The notes beneath the pieces are model-generated. The model worked only from the letters and a program-made list of their open reading frames with translations. It did not search any database and had not been told where the DNA came from. DNA of 64,000 bases, taken from assembly GCF_036226745.1 (NCBI RefSeq), contig NZ_CP109013.1, forward strand, positions 2,604,001 to 2,668,000, given 5' to 3'. The DNA comes from Streptomyces sp. NBC_00683. Lineage in GTDB: Bacteria; Actinomycetota; Actinomycetes; Streptomycetales; Streptomycetaceae. Shown here piece after piece: positions 63,569-64,000 of the stretch; the stretch's first letter is position 1, and each line of letters starts with the position of its first letter. Position numbers and translations under genes: made by a program.

Positions 63569-64000
63569 ATGATTTCGCGCAGAATGTTCCTGACGGGCGC
63601 AGCCGCCTCCGCGACCGCGCTCACCTATCCGCTCTGGGGCAGCGCCCTGAGCCCGCGCACGTCGGCCGCACCGGCGACGTGCGAACTCGCCCTGGAGAAC
63701 CGCTCGTTGCCGGGCACGGTGCACGCGTACGTCACCGGCCACGAGCAGGGCACCGACCGCTGGGTGCTGCTGCGGGCCGACGGCAGCGTCTACCACCCGG
63801 ACTCCCCGGGTGCACCGCAGACCCCGCTCCCGGTGGACTGCGCCATCCCGCTGAAGCCCGCGGGCGCCGGGCCCGTCGTGCTGACGCTGCCTCAGATGTA
63901 CGGGGCCCGGGTCTACTTCGTGCGCGACGACAAGCTGGACTTCTACCTCAACCCCGGCCCCTCGCTGGTCGAGCCGGCGTTCGCGACGCCCACCGACCCG
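63569..64000 (+). CDS. Tat-exported GH64 beta-1,3-glucanase (partial)
   Basis: The first 144 residues are present and the gene continues past the window edge. A twin-arginine signal (ISRRMFLTGAAASATALTY) precedes a GH64-type domain: LENRSLPGTVHAYVTGHEQG, WVLLRADGSVYHPDSP, and VYFVRDDKLDFYLNPGPSLVEPAF. GH64 enzymes (laminaripentaose-producing beta-1,3-glucanases) attack fungal and yeast wall glucan. ATG 63569 is the first start of the frame. An operator lies 130 bp upstream. The end of the gene and any CBM are not visible. Confidence 0.85.
   Translation, partial: MISRRMFLTGAAASATALTYPLWGSALSPRTSAAPATCELALENRSLPGTVHAYVTGHEQGTDRWVLLRADGSVYHPDSPGAPQTPLPVDCAIPLKPAGAGPVVLTLPQMYGARVYFVRDDKLDFYLNPGPSLVEPAFATPTDP

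Overview
The window is high-GC actinobacterial chromosome, almost certainly Streptomyces. Third codon positions are strongly GC-biased, GTG starts are common, and Streptomyces hallmark genes are present (nsdA, hupS, ndgR, two conservons). The gene order amtB-glnK-glnD-ffh / nsdA / ftsY / smc / rnc / recG / leuCD-ndgR / hupS / cvn1-cvn2 / accE-pccB matches, as I recall it, the core chromosomal arm around SCO5535-SCO5587 of S. coelicolor. I see no phage, plasmid, insertion-sequence or CRISPR material. The window is mostly conserved housekeeping DNA.

Layout. 0.3-9 kb: a lone methyltransferase, then (minus strand) the nitrogen operon amtB-glnK-glnD, ffh, and the developmental repressor gene nsdA. 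9-22 kb: a degenerate primase-polymerase-like gene, ftsY, a nucleobase permease, the glucose permease glcP, smc, a small coiled-coil protein, acylphosphatase, a CAP-domain exoprotein and an HxlR regulator. 21-31 kb: a long minus-strand information-processing block (DAK2 protein, recG, rsmD, coaD, a DivIVA-like protein, DUF177, rpmF, rnc, mutM) divergent from rpmB. 31-42 kb: thiamine salvage (thiL-thiD), a solo Lrp sensor domain, DUF3515, plsC-gpsA-ddlA, cofC, hupS, leuC-leuD and their regulator ndgR. 42-46 kb: five tRNA genes (Gln and Glu), a HAD hydrolase, gltX, a FAH-family hydrolase and a 60-residue protein with a duplicated NPRRT motif. 46-57 kb: two complete conservons head to tail (cvnA-B-C-D twice). 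57-64 kb: acyl-CoA carboxylase accE/pccB, then a secreted GH101 glycosidase divergent from a Tat-exported GH64 beta-1,3-glucanase that runs off the right edge, with a LacI-type palindrome between them.

How the genes work together. AmtB, GlnK and GlnD form the ammonium uptake and PII signalling unit. Ffh and FtsY are the two proteins of the SRP pathway. RpmF, RpmB, Rnc and RsmD serve the ribosome. PlsC and GpsA are consecutive steps around phosphatidic acid synthesis. GltX charges both tRNA-Glu and, in organisms lacking GlnRS, tRNA-Gln, and genes for both tRNAs lie about 1 kb away. Each conservon encodes a sensor-kinase-like membrane protein, a roadblock protein, a DUF742 protein and a small GTPase, comparable to a eukaryotic-type G-protein switch.

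The most unusual signals are a 407-bp stretch of perfect identity between the two conservon GTPase genes set in otherwise diverged paralogues (recent gene conversion), the conserved tail shared by the two CvnA proteins, the NPRRT-doublet small protein beside the conservon, the 165-bp duplicated tRNA pair beside gltX, and the palindromic operators at the glycosidase pair, ndgR/leuC and the HxlR gene.
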